Source: G963720515 sp963720515 (lineage in GTDB: Bacteria; Actinomycetota; Thermoleophilia; Gaiellales; Gaiellaceae). From it: a stretch of 64,000 bases of DNA. Below the pieces are notes generated by a model, which had not been told where the DNA came from, did not search any database, and worked only from the letters and a program-made list of their open reading frames with translations. The stretch lies in NCBI GenBank assembly GCA_963720515.1, contig OY970397.1, positions 1,302,001 to 1,366,000 on the forward strand. Reading direction: 5' to 3'. Below, in pieces: positions 44,177 to 53,000 of this stretch; the first letter of the stretch is position 1; every line of letters begins with the position of its first letter. The position numbers and the translations under genes were made by a program.

Positions 44177-44750
44177 TCAGTCGAGCGGGGCGTCGTAGAG
44201 CCCGAGCCAGCGCTCGAGCTGCGGCTCCATCGGGAGCTCCTTCTCGAGCTCGTTCTTCAGGCGGAGCTCCTCCGCGTTGTCGCGCTGCTGGTCCTCGCCG
44301 GTCGGGATGAACGGCCAGAACGTGCCGCGTCTTGTAGCCGTAGACGAGGTAGACCGGCCGCTCGCCGCCCTTGAAGCGGAAGAGCGCGACGAGCACCTGC
44401 TCGCCGAAGCCGCGCGCGGCCAGCTCGGAGCTCACGAGATGGACGGTCGTGACGAGATCCTCGAGGTCCTTGTCGCGGACGACGAGCCACTGGAACCCGA
44501 AGGAGTCCTCGCGGCGGCGCACCTCGGAGCCCGAGTCGCGCGCGGCGACGCCGAGCAGCTCGTCGATCTCCTGCTCCGCCCGCATGAAGTCGCCTGCCGA
44601 GAGCGGCTTGAAGACGACCGCCGCGACGCCGTCGGTGCGCAGGCCGAGCTCGGCCTCCATCGTGACCGCAGCGCTCGGCAGCGCGAAGAGCTTGTCGAGC
44701 TTCGCCCCGGAGAGCTTCTTCCGCCCGAAGAGAACGTTGCCCAGTCCCAC
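44177..44750 (-). CDS. pspAB: PspA-associated protein PspAB, one frameshift
   Basis: About 190 residues after repair. LFALPSAAVTMEAELGLRTDG, then DSFGFQWLVVRDKDLEDLVTT and SELAARGFGEQVLVALFRF match PspAB, a partner found with PspAA and an M48 protease in actinobacteria and archaea. One extra C near 44330 breaks the frame after YGYKTR; FWPFIPTGEDQQRDNAEEL and PMEPQLERWLGLYDAPLD continue to a stop at 44177, whereas the unrepaired frame runs to 44058. The start is GTG 44750, six bases after TAGGCT, a leaderless arrangement. Confidence 0.85.
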
Positions 44751-44878
44751 GCGGTGAGCCTAGCTACGGGCTCCACGCCGACCTTGCAACAGTCTGTTGC
44801 TAGCTCCGGGTTCGTCGCCCGCGGCGAGCTTCGCTCGGCGCGGCTTGCAGACACTCGCCGGTCGCCCGGAGGGCCTCA

Positions 44879-44929
44879 CCGTTCTGAGTCGTCATGGTCG
44901 CGGCGAAGCCGCGGCCGGACTCAGAACGG
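44879..44929 (-). terminator. Nested hairpin at the 3-prime end of htpX
   Basis: CCGTTCTGAGTC and its exact complement (44918-44929) enclose a second hairpin of GTCGCGGC/GCCGCGGC type. The htpX stop codon lies within the right arm. Likely terminator for htpX. Confidence 0.65.
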
Positions 44930-45838
44930 CTGGACCGGCTTGCCCATCTCCGCCGAGATCTCGGCGAGGCGGGCGAGGCGCTTCTCGAGCGGCGGGTGCG
45001 TCGAGAAGAGCTCGGACGCGCCCGACTTGAGACCCGCCGGGATGATGAAGAACGCGTTCATCGCGGCGACCTCGCGCAGGTCCTTCTGCGGGATCCGCGT
45101 CATCTGGCTCGCGATCTTCTGGAGCGCGCTCATGAGCTGCTCGGGCGCACCCGTGATGAGCGAGGCGCCGCGGTCGGCCGCGTACTCGCGGTAGCGCGAG
45201 ATGCTCATGATGAGGATCCAGCTGATCACGTAGGTCAGGATCGAGACGCCGATGATGATCAGCCAGGCGAAGCCGTTCGAGCTGTTGTTGTTGCGGTTCC
45301 CGCCCATCATCCCGCCCCAGAGACCCCAGCGGGCGAGGAGGCCGGCGAGCATGGAGAAGAAGCTCGCGAGCGTCATGATGGTGACGTCGCGGTTCGCGAC
45401 GTGCGAGAGCTCGTGGGCGAGGACGCCCTCGATCTCCTTCGGCTCGAGGCGCTCCCAGAGACCGCGCGTGACGGCGACCGCGGAGTGCTTCGGCGTGCGG
45501 CCGGTCGCGAACGCGTTCGGGACGTCGGTCGGGATGACCGCGACCCGCGGCTTCGGCAGCCCCGCCATGGCGCACAGGCGGTCGACCATCTCGTGCAGCT
45601 CCGGCGCCTCCTCGGGGGAGACGACCTTCGCCCCGGCGGCCGCGAGCGCGAGGCGGTCCGACGTGTACCACTGGAAGAACGCGAACCCTCCGATCAGGAC
45701 GAGGCCCAGGATCAGGCCGACCTGGAAGATCTGGATCAGGACGACGAAGAAGACGACGTAGAGCAGCCCGAGCAGGAACGTCGTGAGCAATATCCGGAAC
45801 GAGAGACCTCGGTCCCGGCCGTACGCCTTGCGCTTCAT
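44921..45838 (-). CDS. htpX: M48 family zinc metalloprotease HtpX
   Basis: A 305-residue membrane protease. Two hydrophobic helices near residues 15-55, then NAFATGRTPKHSAVAVTRGL, zinc motif HELSH at 142-146, two more hydrophobic segments and the downstream SRYREYAADRGASLITG with the third ligand Glu. HtpX degrades damaged membrane proteins. Here it lies directly upstream of pspAB on the same strand, matching the PspAA-PspAB-M48 association known from actinobacteria and archaea. A TACAAT box and AAGGAGC precede ATG 45838. Confidence 0.95.
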   Translation of the reverse strand: MKRKAYGRDRGLSFRILLTTFLLGLLYVVFFVVLIQIFQVGLILGLVLIGGFAFFQWYTSDRLALAAAGAKVVSPEEAPELHEMVDRLCAMAGLPKPRVAVIPTDVPNAFATGRTPKHSAVAVTRGLWERLEPKEIEGVLAHELSHVANRDVTIMTLASFFSMLAGLLARWGLWGGMMGGNRNNNSSNGFAWLIIIGVSILTYVISWILIMSISRYREYAADRGASLITGAPEQLMSALQKIASQMTRIPQKDLREVAAMNAFFIIPAGLKSGASELFSTHPPLEKRLARLAEISAEMGKPVQPF

Positions 45839-45953
45839 CTGGGGTCCGCTCCTTGTGTGTCGCTGTCCTGGCCTTGCCTCCGGATTGTACCGGTGAGGTG
45901 TCGCGTCACCGACCGGGAGTTACACCGTCGAGAGGGTGGGTAGACTCCCGCGC

Positions 45954-46337
45954 ATGACCAGACTCGCCGCCATCATCGCTGCCCTCGCCCTCCCGCTCCT
46001 TGCCGTCGCATGCGGCGGCGGGGACGACAAAACGGCGACGCCGGAAACTGTCGTCGGCTCGGTCCCTTCGGAGACCGCGGGCGCGGGCGGCGGCGCCGGC
46101 GACGCTGCTGCGGGCGAGGCGGTCTTCACGGAGAACTGCGCGACCTGCCACACGCTGTCCGCCGCAGGCGCGAGCGGCACCGTCGGGCCGAACCTCGACG
46201 ATCTCAAGCCGGACGCCGCGACGGTTCAGACGCAGGTCGAGAACGGCGGCGGCGCGATGCCGGCGTTCAAGGACACGCTCTCCGAACAGCAGATCGCCGA
46301 CGTCTCCGCATACGTCGCCGAGAACGCCGGCTCCTAG
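45954..46337 (+). CDS. Lipoprotein c-type cytochrome
   Basis: 127 residues. Lipobox LLAVAC with Cys20, a low-complexity linker, then a single c-type haem domain: Cys62-Ala-Thr-Cys65-His66 in NCATCHTL and axial Met102 in GGAMPAFKDTL. SEQQIADVSAYVAENAGS is the typical C-terminal helix. Acts as a membrane-tethered electron carrier on the outside of the membrane. TAGACT lies seven bases before ATG 45954, suggesting a leaderless mRNA. Divergent from htpX. Confidence 0.93.
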   Translation: MTRLAAIIAALALPLLAVACGGGDDKTATPETVVGSVPSETAGAGGGAGDAAAGEAVFTENCATCHTLSAAGASGTVGPNLDDLKPDAATVQTQVENGGGAMPAFKDTLSEQQIADVSAYVAENAGS

Positions 46338-46338
46338 C

Positions 46339-47145
46339 CTCGCGCTCCCGGTCGCCCCGCGGGCGATCGCCTGCGACCTCGACCGCACCCTGATCGCCGA
46401 GGACGGCGTCCTGCGCCCGCGGACCCTCGCCGCGCTCGCGGCGGCGCGCGACGCGGGGCTGCACGTGATCGTCGCGACCGGCCGGATGTTCCGCTCGGTC
46501 CGACCGTACGTCCTCGACGCCGGGCTCCGGGACCCGGTCGTCTGCTACCAGGGCGCGGTCGTCGCCGAGCCCGAAAGCGGCCGGTTCCTACGCCACGAGC
46601 CGATCCCGCTCGACCCCGCGCGCGAGGCGATCGCCGCGGTCGAGGGCGAGGGCTTCGGCCTGAACACGTACGTCGGGGACGAGCTCTACGTCGCGGCCGA
46701 GACGGCCGAGGCACGGCGCTACGCCGAGTTTCAGCACATTCCGATCCACGTCGTCGGACCGCTCCTCGACTGGCTCGCCGAGCCGCCGACGAAGCTGGTC
46801 GTGATCGGCGACCCGGGCGAGCTCGACGTGCTCGAGGCGCAACTCAAGGACCGGTTCGGCCGGCGGCTCTACATCTCCAAGTCGCTGCCGTACTTCCTCG
46901 AGCTCGCGGCGCCCGGCGTCACGAAGGGCTCGGGCCTCGCGTTCGTCGCGGAGAAGCTCGGCTTCACGGCCGAAGAGACGATCGCGTTCGGCGACGGCGA
47001 GAACGACGTCGAGCTCCTCGAATGGGCGGGCACGGCGGTCGCGGTCGCGAACGCGCACCCGCGGGCGCTCGCGGCTGCCGACGTCGTTGCGCCGTCCGTG
47101 GACGAGGAGGGCGTGGCGCAGGTGATCGAGTCGCTGCTCGCCTAG
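46339..47145 (+). CDS. Cof-type HAD-superfamily phosphatase
   Basis: About 265 residues. Motif I is ACDLDRTL with a Cys before the Asp pair; VIVATGRMFRSV is motif II, GSGLAFVAEKLG carries motif III Lys, and FGDGENDVELLEWAG is motif IV, giving a complete Cof/YbhA-like (subclass IIB) phosphatase for sugar phosphates or flavin/pyridoxal phosphates. Homology starts about nine codons after the cytochrome stop, yet no ATG, GTG, TTG or even CTG lies in frame there, so the start is unresolved; 46339 marks the beginning of credible coding. A lost or miscalled start base is likely. Confidence 0.82.
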   Translation, partial: LALPVAPRAIACDLDRTLIAEDGVLRPRTLAALAAARDAGLHVIVATGRMFRSVRPYVLDAGLRDPVVCYQGAVVAEPESGRFLRHEPIPLDPAREAIAAVEGEGFGLNTYVGDELYVAAETAEARRYAEFQHIPIHVVGPLLDWLAEPPTKLVVIGDPGELDVLEAQLKDRFGRRLYISKSLPYFLELAAPGVTKGSGLAFVAEKLGFTAEETIAFGDGENDVELLEWAGTAVAVANAHPRALAAADVVAPSVDEEGVAQVIESLLA

Positions 47146-47175
47146 GCGGAGGCGCCGGCACCCGCCGCTCGCGGC

Positions 47176-47318
47176 CACGGCCGTTTCGGGCCCCACGAAG
47201 TGGCGCTTGTGTTGCATCGAACACGCGCCGCCGCAGAGCCGAGCCCGCATTGCAGCACAGGAGCGGCCGAGCACTGATGCAACACAAACAGCGGTTCGTG
47301 ATGCCGTGAACGGCCGTG
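47176..47318 (+). repeat. 43-bp imperfect inverted repeat upstream of serS
   Basis: Arms 47176-47218 and 47276-47318 match in 33 of 43 positions when one is complemented; the inner 12 bp (TTGTGTTGCATC) and outer 10 bp (CACGGCCGTT) are perfect. A 57-base spacer separates them. In RNA this would form a long stem with internal loops between the HAD gene and serS. It could be a small non-autonomous mobile element or a cis-acting RNA; no T-box or known riboswitch consensus was recognised. Confidence 0.8.
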
Positions 47319-47349
47319 TCCGGAAGCGGCGGGAGCCTAGAATCGCCCG

Positions 47350-48582
47350 ATGATCGACGTCCGCGCCGCGCGCTCCGATCCCGACGGCTTCCGGGCCGCG
47401 CTCGCGCGGAAGGGCGCCGCCGAGCCCTTCGACGCGTTCCTCGAGGCCGACCGCGTGTGGCTCGCGCTTGTCCCGCAGGCGGACGAGCTGCGCGCGAAGA
47501 CGAAGCTCAAAGGGAAGCCGACGCCCGAGCAGCTCGAGGAGCTGAAGGGCGTGAAGGCCGAGCTCCAGCGCGTCGAGGACGAGCTCGCCCGAGCCGCTGC
47601 CCGCCGCGACGAGGTGCTCGTCCTCATCCCGAACCCGCCCGACCCGAGCGCGCCCGACGGCGCGACCGAGGACGACGCGGAGGAGCTTCGCCGCGTCGGC
47701 GAGCCGCCGGAGTTCTCGTTCGAGCCGCGCGACCACCTCGAGCTCGCGCCGATCGACATGGAGCGGGCCGCACGCGTCTCGGGCTCGCGGTTCGCCTACC
47801 GCATCGGGGACGCGGCGCTCCTCGAGCTCGCGCTCTACCGCTTCGCGCTCGACCGGGCCGTCGCGGCCGGCTTCACGCCGGTTCTGCCGCCCGTGCTCGT
47901 CCGCGAGGAGCCGATGTACGGCACGGGCTTCCTCCCGACGGACGAGGTCAACATCTACCGCATCGAGCGCGACGAGCTGTACCTCACGGGCACGTCCGAG
48001 GTCGCGCTGGCCGCGTTCCACATGGGCGAGATCCTCGAGGCCGACGCGCTGCCGCTCCACTACGCCGGCTACTCGACGTGCTTCCGCCGCGAGGCCGGCG
48101 CGGCCGGGAAGGACACGCGAGGGATGTTCCGCGTCCACCAGTTCGACAAGGTGGAGATGTTCGTCTTCTGCCGCCCGGAGGCCTCACCGGACGAGCACGA
48201 ACGGCTGCTCGAGATGGAGGAGTCGATCGTGCGCGAGCTCGAGCTGCCGTACCGCGTCGTGAACGTCGCGGCGGGCGACCTCGGCTCGTCCGCGACGAAG
48301 AAGTACGACATCGAGGCGTGGTTCCCGAGCCAGGGCCGCTACCGCGAGGTGACGTCGACGTCGAACACGACCGACTTCCAGGCGCGGCGCCTCGAGATCC
48401 GCTTCCGCGGCGAGCACGGCGTCGAGCCGGTGCACACGCTGAACGGCACCGCCGTCACCGCGCGGCACATGCTCGCGATCCTCGAGAACTTCCAGGACGA
48501 GTCCGGGGGCGTCGCCGTCCCCGGAGTCCTCGTTCCCTACGGCGCGCCGGCGCGCGTCAGCAGCTCGTCTTCCGCTCGCTGA
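47350..48582 (+). CDS. serS: Seryl-tRNA synthetase
   Basis: A 410-residue class II synthetase. The N-terminal tRNA-binding coiled coil spans about 30-100 (KPTPEQLEELKGVKAELQRV). The catalytic core contains GTGFLPTD, TGTSEVALAAFH, motif 2 in STCFRREAGAAGKDTRG, HQFDKVEMF and a motif 3 region with NGTAVTARHMLAILEN. TAGAAT six bases before ATG 47350 implies a leaderless mRNA. Two tRNA-Ser genes also lie in this window. The 3-prime end overlaps the RTX gene on the other strand by 26 bases. Confidence 0.97.
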   Translation: MIDVRAARSDPDGFRAALARKGAAEPFDAFLEADRVWLALVPQADELRAKTKLKGKPTPEQLEELKGVKAELQRVEDELARAAARRDEVLVLIPNPPDPSAPDGATEDDAEELRRVGEPPEFSFEPRDHLELAPIDMERAARVSGSRFAYRIGDAALLELALYRFALDRAVAAGFTPVLPPVLVREEPMYGTGFLPTDEVNIYRIERDELYLTGTSEVALAAFHMGEILEADALPLHYAGYSTCFRREAGAAGKDTRGMFRVHQFDKVEMFVFCRPEASPDEHERLLEMEESIVRELELPYRVVNVAAGDLGSSATKKYDIEAWFPSQGRYREVTSTSNTTDFQARRLEIRFRGEHGVEPVHTLNGTAVTARHMLAILENFQDESGGVAVPGVLVPYGAPARVSSSSSAR

Positions 48583-49468
48583 GCGGGCAGGTGTCACGCC
48601 CGGGGCCGCCGTTCGCCCGGTCGCGGCCGGGGCCGCCGTTCAGGAGGTCGCTGCCGCTCTCGCCGAAGAGCCGGTCGGCGCCGCCGAGCCCGTAGACCTT
48701 GTCGTTGCCGCGCCCGCCGTAGAGGTAGTTCCCTGCGGCGCTTCCGGTGAGCGTGTCCGCGAACCGGGAGCCGAAGAGGTCCTCGACGCCCGAGATCGTG
48801 TCGGCACCGAAGCCCGTCGCCACGTGGGTCTTCAGGTTCACCTTGACCGCGCGGGGCGCGAAGGAGTAGTCGCCGGCGTCGAGGCCGGGGCCGCCGTTCA
48901 GGACGTCGCTGCCCGCATCGCCGTCGAGCGTGTCGTTGCCGCCGGCCGCGACGATCGTGTCGTTCCCCGGCTGGCCGTCGAAGTAGTTGCTCGCTCCGTT
49001 GCCGGTGAGCTGATCGGCGAACGGCCCGCCGACGATGCCCTCGAGGCCGAGCACCAGGTCGTTGCCCTCGCCGCTCGCCCCGCCGGTCGCCAGGTTCGCG
49101 ACGATCGGCCCGGTCGCGTCCAGGTAGAGCGCGAGGTCGCCGGTGCCGGGACCGCCGTCCAGTCCGTCGTCGCCCGCCTCGCCGAGGAGGAGGTCGGCGC
49201 CCGTGCCGCCCCCGATCGTGTCGTTGCCGTCGCCGCCGCAGATTGTGTCGTCGCCCCCCGCGCCGTCGATCGTGTCGTTCCCGGCTAGGCCGACGATCAC
49301 GTCGTCACCCGCAGTGCCGTTCAGCGCGTCGTCGCCGTTCGTCCCGACCATCGTCGGGACCGCGCCGATGCAGGTGGCGGTCGGGCCTCCGAAGACGGCC
49401 GCGGCCTGCCAGGCCGCGCCGACCGCAAGGACCATCGTGAGCACGAGCAGGGTGGTTCGGCGACGCAT
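48557..49468 (-). CDS. Secreted RTX-type calcium-binding repeat protein
   Basis: 303 residues. A signal peptide (TTLLVLTMVLAVGAAWQAAA) is followed almost wholly by hemolysin-type nonapeptide repeats such as GTAGDDVIVGLAGNDTIDGA, GGDGNDTIGGG, GGAGSDxLxGG and GGPGRDRANGGPGRD, which bind Ca2+ in beta-roll folds. No enzymatic domain is evident. ATG 49468 is preceded by GGGGAGGAATC. It is divergent from a metallophosphatase that also ends in RTX repeats, and convergent with serS, overlapping its end. Confidence 0.92.
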   Translation of the reverse strand: MRRRTTLLVLTMVLAVGAAWQAAAVFGGPTATCIGAVPTMVGTNGDDALNGTAGDDVIVGLAGNDTIDGAGGDDTICGGDGNDTIGGGTGADLLLGEAGDDGLDGGPGTGDLALYLDATGPIVANLATGGASGEGNDLVLGLEGIVGGPFADQLTGNGASNYFDGQPGNDTIVAAGGNDTLDGDAGSDVLNGGPGLDAGDYSFAPRAVKVNLKTHVATGFGADTISGVEDLFGSRFADTLTGSAAGNYLYGGRGNDKVYGLGGADRLFGESGSDLLNGGPGRDRANGGPGRDTCPLSERKTSC

Positions 49469-49567
49469 GATTCCTCCCCGGGGACTGGACGAATGTCCGC
49501 CTGAGTGTATGAGGGTTTCGTGAGCATGCAAACCACCCGCCGGGGGTGTGTGGATAATCCAACGCGG

Positions 49568-51613
49568 GTGTCTTCGGTGGCCCGCAGTATCGGTTTTGCG
49601 GTGGCCGCGCTCGCACTTCCGCTCCTCGGAGCCGATGCGGCGCGCGCGCTTCCGCCTGCTCCGTCCGTGGTGCTGCTCGCCGCGGGCGACGTCGCAGGCT
49701 GCAACTCGTCCGGCGACGAGGCGACTGCGGCGATCATCGACGGCTTCCCCTCCGCGCTCGTCGCGATGCTCGGGGACGCCGCGTACCCGAACGGGACGAT
49801 CGACGACTTCAACTCCTGCTACGGGCCGAGCTGGGGCCGCCACAAGGCGCGAACCCGCCCGGCCGTCGGGAACCACGAGTACCGCCAGCCCGGAGCCGCG
49901 CCGTACTTCTCCTACTTCGGCACCGCGGCCGGGACGCCGGGCGAGGGCTGGTACAGCTACGACTACGGCGCCTGGCACGTGATCGTGCTGAACTCGAACT
50001 GCGGCTTCGTCGGGGGCTGCGGCGAGGGCTCGACGCAGGAGCAGTGGCTGCGGAACGACCTCGCGACGAGCGCGGCGGACTGCACGCTCGCGTACATGCA
50101 CCACCCGCGCTTCAGCTCCGGCCGCAGCCCGCAGCTCGACGAGTACGAGCCGTTCTGGACGGCGCTCTGGGAGCACGGCGCGGACGTCGTCCTCGCCGGG
50201 CACGACCACATCTACGAGCGCCTCGCGCCGACGACCCCGATCGGCGACCAGGACTCGGCCTTCGGGATCCGCGAGTTCATCGTCGGGACCGGCGGTTTCA
50301 GCCATTCCGGCATCGCGGGCGTCCTCCCGCAGAGCCAGGTGCGAAACAACACGACCTTCGGCGTCCTCGAGCTCGACCTCGCCGTGGGCGGGTACGCGTG
50401 GACGTTCCGGCCCGAGTTCGGGAGCCCGTTCACCGACTCCGGCTCCGGGACGTGCCACGACGCCCCGGCCGACGCCGTGCGCCCGGACACAGCGCTGGTC
50501 TCACCGACCGGGGACGCGACCCTCCGCGGCGTCGCGCAGCTCGAGGCGACCGCCTCGGACGACAACGCCGTCAAGCGGGTGGACTTCCTCGTGGACACGA
50601 CCGTGATCGCATCGGACACGGTTCCGCCCTACAAGCTCGACTGGAACTCGGGCACGATCGGCGACGGCGTCCGCACGATTCGCGCCCGCGCCGTGGACCA
50701 GACGGGGAACTCGCGCACGACCGCGCCGCGCACGATCCTGATCGACAACCTCCTGCCGGAGACGACCATCACGAGCGCGCCGGCGGTCGCGACGCGCGCG
50801 CTCACCGCGACGTTCGTGTTCGCCTCCGAGCCGGGCGCCACGTTCACGTGCACCTTCGACAAGAAGCCGGTCAAGGCGTGCGCCTCGACGCTCCGGCTCT
50901 CGCCGCTCCGCCCCGGCCGCCACACGATCACGGCGCGGGCGCGCGACGCCGCGGGGAACCTCGACCCCACGCCGGCCTCGTTCGTGTGGACGATCGACCG
51001 CACCGCGCCCGCGACGCGCATCGACTTCGGCCGGATGCAACAGGGCCTGCCGGGTGCGGCGCTCTTCCGGCTCGGCGCTTCCGAGCGCGTGGCTTTCCAG
51101 TGCTCGCTCGACGCGGCGCCGTTCGCGCCGTGCGTCTCGCCGGTCTCGGTGCCGAAGCTGAAGCCGGGCAAGCACAGCTTCCGCGTCCGCTCGACCGACC
51201 CCGCCGGGAATACGGACTGGACTCCCGCGACCCGCACGTGGACGGTCTCGGCGAAGCCGACCGTCCGCGGCGTCTTCCTCACCGGCGGCCCGCGCCGCGA
51301 CGTGCTCATGGGTACGCCGTACGCGGACGTGATCCTGGGCTACGACGGGAACGACGTCATCCTCGGGAAGGCGGGCAACGACGTCCTCGACGGCGGCGCC
51401 GGCAACGACCGGTTGGACGGCGGTGCCGGCAGGGACCGGCTCACCGGCGGCTCGGGGCGCGACACGCTCCTCGGCGGCTTCGGGCGCGGCCGCGACCTGT
51501 TCTTCGCCCACGACGGGTTCGCCGATGTCGTGGCCGGAGGCGGCGGGCGGGACGTGGCCCACGCGGACCCCGCCCTCGACCGGGTCAACGCGGTCGAGCT
51601 TCGGCTGCGCTAG
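49568..51613 (+). CDS. Secreted metallophosphoesterase with Ig-like domains and RTX tail
   Basis: About 681 residues. After a signal peptide (IGFAVAALALPLLGADAARA) residues about 30-290 form a purple acid phosphatase-like calcineurin fold: LLAAGDVAGC, AMLGDAAYPNG, AVGNHEY, YMHHPRF and LAGHDHIYERL, giving the dinuclear metal site. Two or three Ig-like domains follow (GVAQLEATASDDNAVKRVDF, DTxxPxT linkers, cysteine-containing CTFDKKPVKACA) and the C-terminus has RTX repeats (GGAGNDRLDGGAGRDRLTGG). GTG 49568 puts the signal peptide at the N-terminus; upstream in-frame starts exist at 49505 and 49526. Likely a secreted phosphatase or nucleotidase. Confidence 0.92.
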   Translation: MSSVARSIGFAVAALALPLLGADAARALPPAPSVVLLAAGDVAGCNSSGDEATAAIIDGFPSALVAMLGDAAYPNGTIDDFNSCYGPSWGRHKARTRPAVGNHEYRQPGAAPYFSYFGTAAGTPGEGWYSYDYGAWHVIVLNSNCGFVGGCGEGSTQEQWLRNDLATSAADCTLAYMHHPRFSSGRSPQLDEYEPFWTALWEHGADVVLAGHDHIYERLAPTTPIGDQDSAFGIREFIVGTGGFSHSGIAGVLPQSQVRNNTTFGVLELDLAVGGYAWTFRPEFGSPFTDSGSGTCHDAPADAVRPDTALVSPTGDATLRGVAQLEATASDDNAVKRVDFLVDTTVIASDTVPPYKLDWNSGTIGDGVRTIRARAVDQTGNSRTTAPRTILIDNLLPETTITSAPAVATRALTATFVFASEPGATFTCTFDKKPVKACASTLRLSPLRPGRHTITARARDAAGNLDPTPASFVWTIDRTAPATRIDFGRMQQGLPGAALFRLGASERVAFQCSLDAAPFAPCVSPVSVPKLKPGKHSFRVRSTDPAGNTDWTPATRTWTVSAKPTVRGVFLTGGPRRDVLMGTPYADVILGYDGNDVILGKAGNDVLDGGAGNDRLDGGAGRDRLTGGSGRDTLLGGFGRGRDLFFAHDGFADVVAGGGGRDVAHADPALDRVNAVELRLR

Positions 51614-52833
51614 CGCTTCGCGGGCAGCAGGAAGCGGTACACGTGCACGTCCCACTGGCGGAACGTGTCCGTGAGCGTCCTGCCCTTCGCGCGCACCGTG
51701 CGGCCCTCGCGGTAGACCCAGCCGCCGCGTAGCCCTCGCGGGAGCCCGTGGAAGGTGACGCGCTTCGCCTTCTGCCCGTGCCGTGCGGCGATGAGCCAGA
51801 GGTTGCGCCCCTCGACGCGGCTCACGACCGGCGTCTTCGGGTCGCTCGTCCACACGCCGGCGCCGGGGCCGGGCGAGGCGAGCGCCGGGTAGAGCCGCCC
51901 GCGCGGCCCGAGCTCGCGCACGAGCGGGCGCAGCACCGACGTCCAGTACGACCAGCTCCAGCCGGATGCGGCCTCGTCGGGCGAGAGGCACCAGGTGTTG
52001 TGGTTGCCGAAGAAGATGAGGCCGCGCGCGCGGTTCATGATCGCGTCGTAGGCCATGTAGCGCATCTGGCGCGGGGTCGGCCGGTCGATCGCGCCGCTTC
52101 CGGCCGGGTCGCGCGTCCCGCTGAAGCACGCGGCGAGCGTCGCCCACACCGCGCGCGACGGCGTCACTGCCCGCAGCCGGCTCGTCCAGATCCCGACCCA
52201 GTGGAGGTTCGGCCTGGGGCTCTTGAAGCGCACCGGGTAGGAGTCCACGCCGTGCACCTCGGCCTGGTGGGCATACGGCGCGAGGTCGGCCGTCGTCCCG
52301 CGCGCCGCCTCGAGGACGAGCTGCGGCCGGGTCGGGTCGAGCGCCTTGAGCCGGTCGAAGGAGTACTGGAGGAGGTCGGCCGAGTAGCCGCTCCACCACG
52401 GCTCGTCCACGCCCTTCCAGAGCGCGAGCCCCGGGTCGCCGCGCAGGGTCTCGACGACGTGCTGGAGCATCGCGTCGTCGGGCGAGCCGGCGGTCGCGCG
52501 GGCGAGCTCACGGAGATGCACCCAGGTGTGGACGCCGAGCGTGGCGGCGGCCGCGTCCCAGGCCTGCGCCTGCGTGAGCTCGTCCTCGGTCCACGCACGC
52601 CGTGCGGCCCGGCGCCGAGCAGGTTCACGCCGGCGCCCGTCACCTCGGCGAGCGCGTCCGTCCCCCAGGGCGTGGTCGAGCCGAGCGGCGGCGGCTTGAG
52701 GAGCGCGAGCGCGAAGGTCGGCTCGCCGTCGACAGCAAGGACGCCGCGCGGGTCGATCGTCGTCGTCGCGGCCTGCGCGGGCGCGGCCGCGGCCAAGCGC
52801 GACGAGGCCGGTCAGGAGGATGCGCCTCAGCAC
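51610..52833 (-). CDS. Secreted glycoside-hydrolase-like protein, two compensating frame changes
   Basis: GTG 52833 opens a signal peptide (LRRILLTGLVAL then AAAAPAQA) after removing one extra G near 52795. The stretch TIDPRGVLAVDGEPTFALAL to LAEVTGAGVNLLGAGP is read in the shifted frame until about 52600. The original frame then resumes with WTEDELTQAQAWDAAAATLGVHTWVHLREL, VDEPWWSGYSADLLQYS and MNRARGLIFFGNHNTWCLSPDEAA, in the style of a TIM-barrel glycosidase, and ends in a beta-rich tail with VYRFLLPAKR. Family not pinned down. Its stop overlaps the stop of the phosphoesterase gene on the other strand. Confidence 0.7.
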   Translation of the reverse strand: MLRRILLTGLVALGRGRARAGRDDDDRPARRPCCRRRADLRARAPQAAAARLDHALGDGRARRGDGRRREPARRRAARRAWTEDELTQAQAWDAAAATLGVHTWVHLRELARATAGSPDDAMLQHVVETLRGDPGLALWKGVDEPWWSGYSADLLQYSFDRLKALDPTRPQLVLEAARGTTADLAPYAHQAEVHGVDSYPVRFKSPRPNLHWVGIWTSRLRAVTPSRAVWATLAACFSGTRDPAGSGAIDRPTPRQMRYMAYDAIMNRARGLIFFGNHNTWCLSPDEAASGWSWSYWTSVLRPLVRELGPRGRLYPALASPGPGAGVWTSDPKTPVVSRVEGRNLWLIAARHGQKAKRVTFHGLPRGLRGGWVYREGRTVRAKGRTLTDTFRQWDVHVYRFLLPAKR

Positions 52834-52896
52834 GCACAAGATCGTGGCAGACGCACATGAGGGACTAGTCAAGCCGCCCAACTAGACTCGCCGCAC

Positions 52897-52985
52897 GGCG
52901 GGGTGCCTGAGTGGCCGAAAGGGGCGGTCTTGAAAATCGCTAGGCGCCGTGAGGCGTCTCGTGGGTTCGAATCCCACCCCCGCCG
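52897..52985 (+). tRNA. tRNA-Ser (anticodon UGA)
   Basis: Class II tRNA: acceptor GGCGGGG pairs fully with CCCCGCC, discriminator G; anticodon arm GCGGT-CTTGAAA-ATCGC gives anticodon UGA; a long variable arm and T arm GTGGG-TTCGAAT-CCCAC follow. CCA is not encoded. A TAGACT -10-like box lies eight bases upstream. Confidence 0.97.
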
Positions 52986-53000
52986 CTGATCGAACGGCGC

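Noticed and set aside
47146..47349. T-box riboswitch ahead of serS
   Set aside because: The hairpin there lacks a recognisable T-box sequence and specifier layout; only the inverted repeat is supported.
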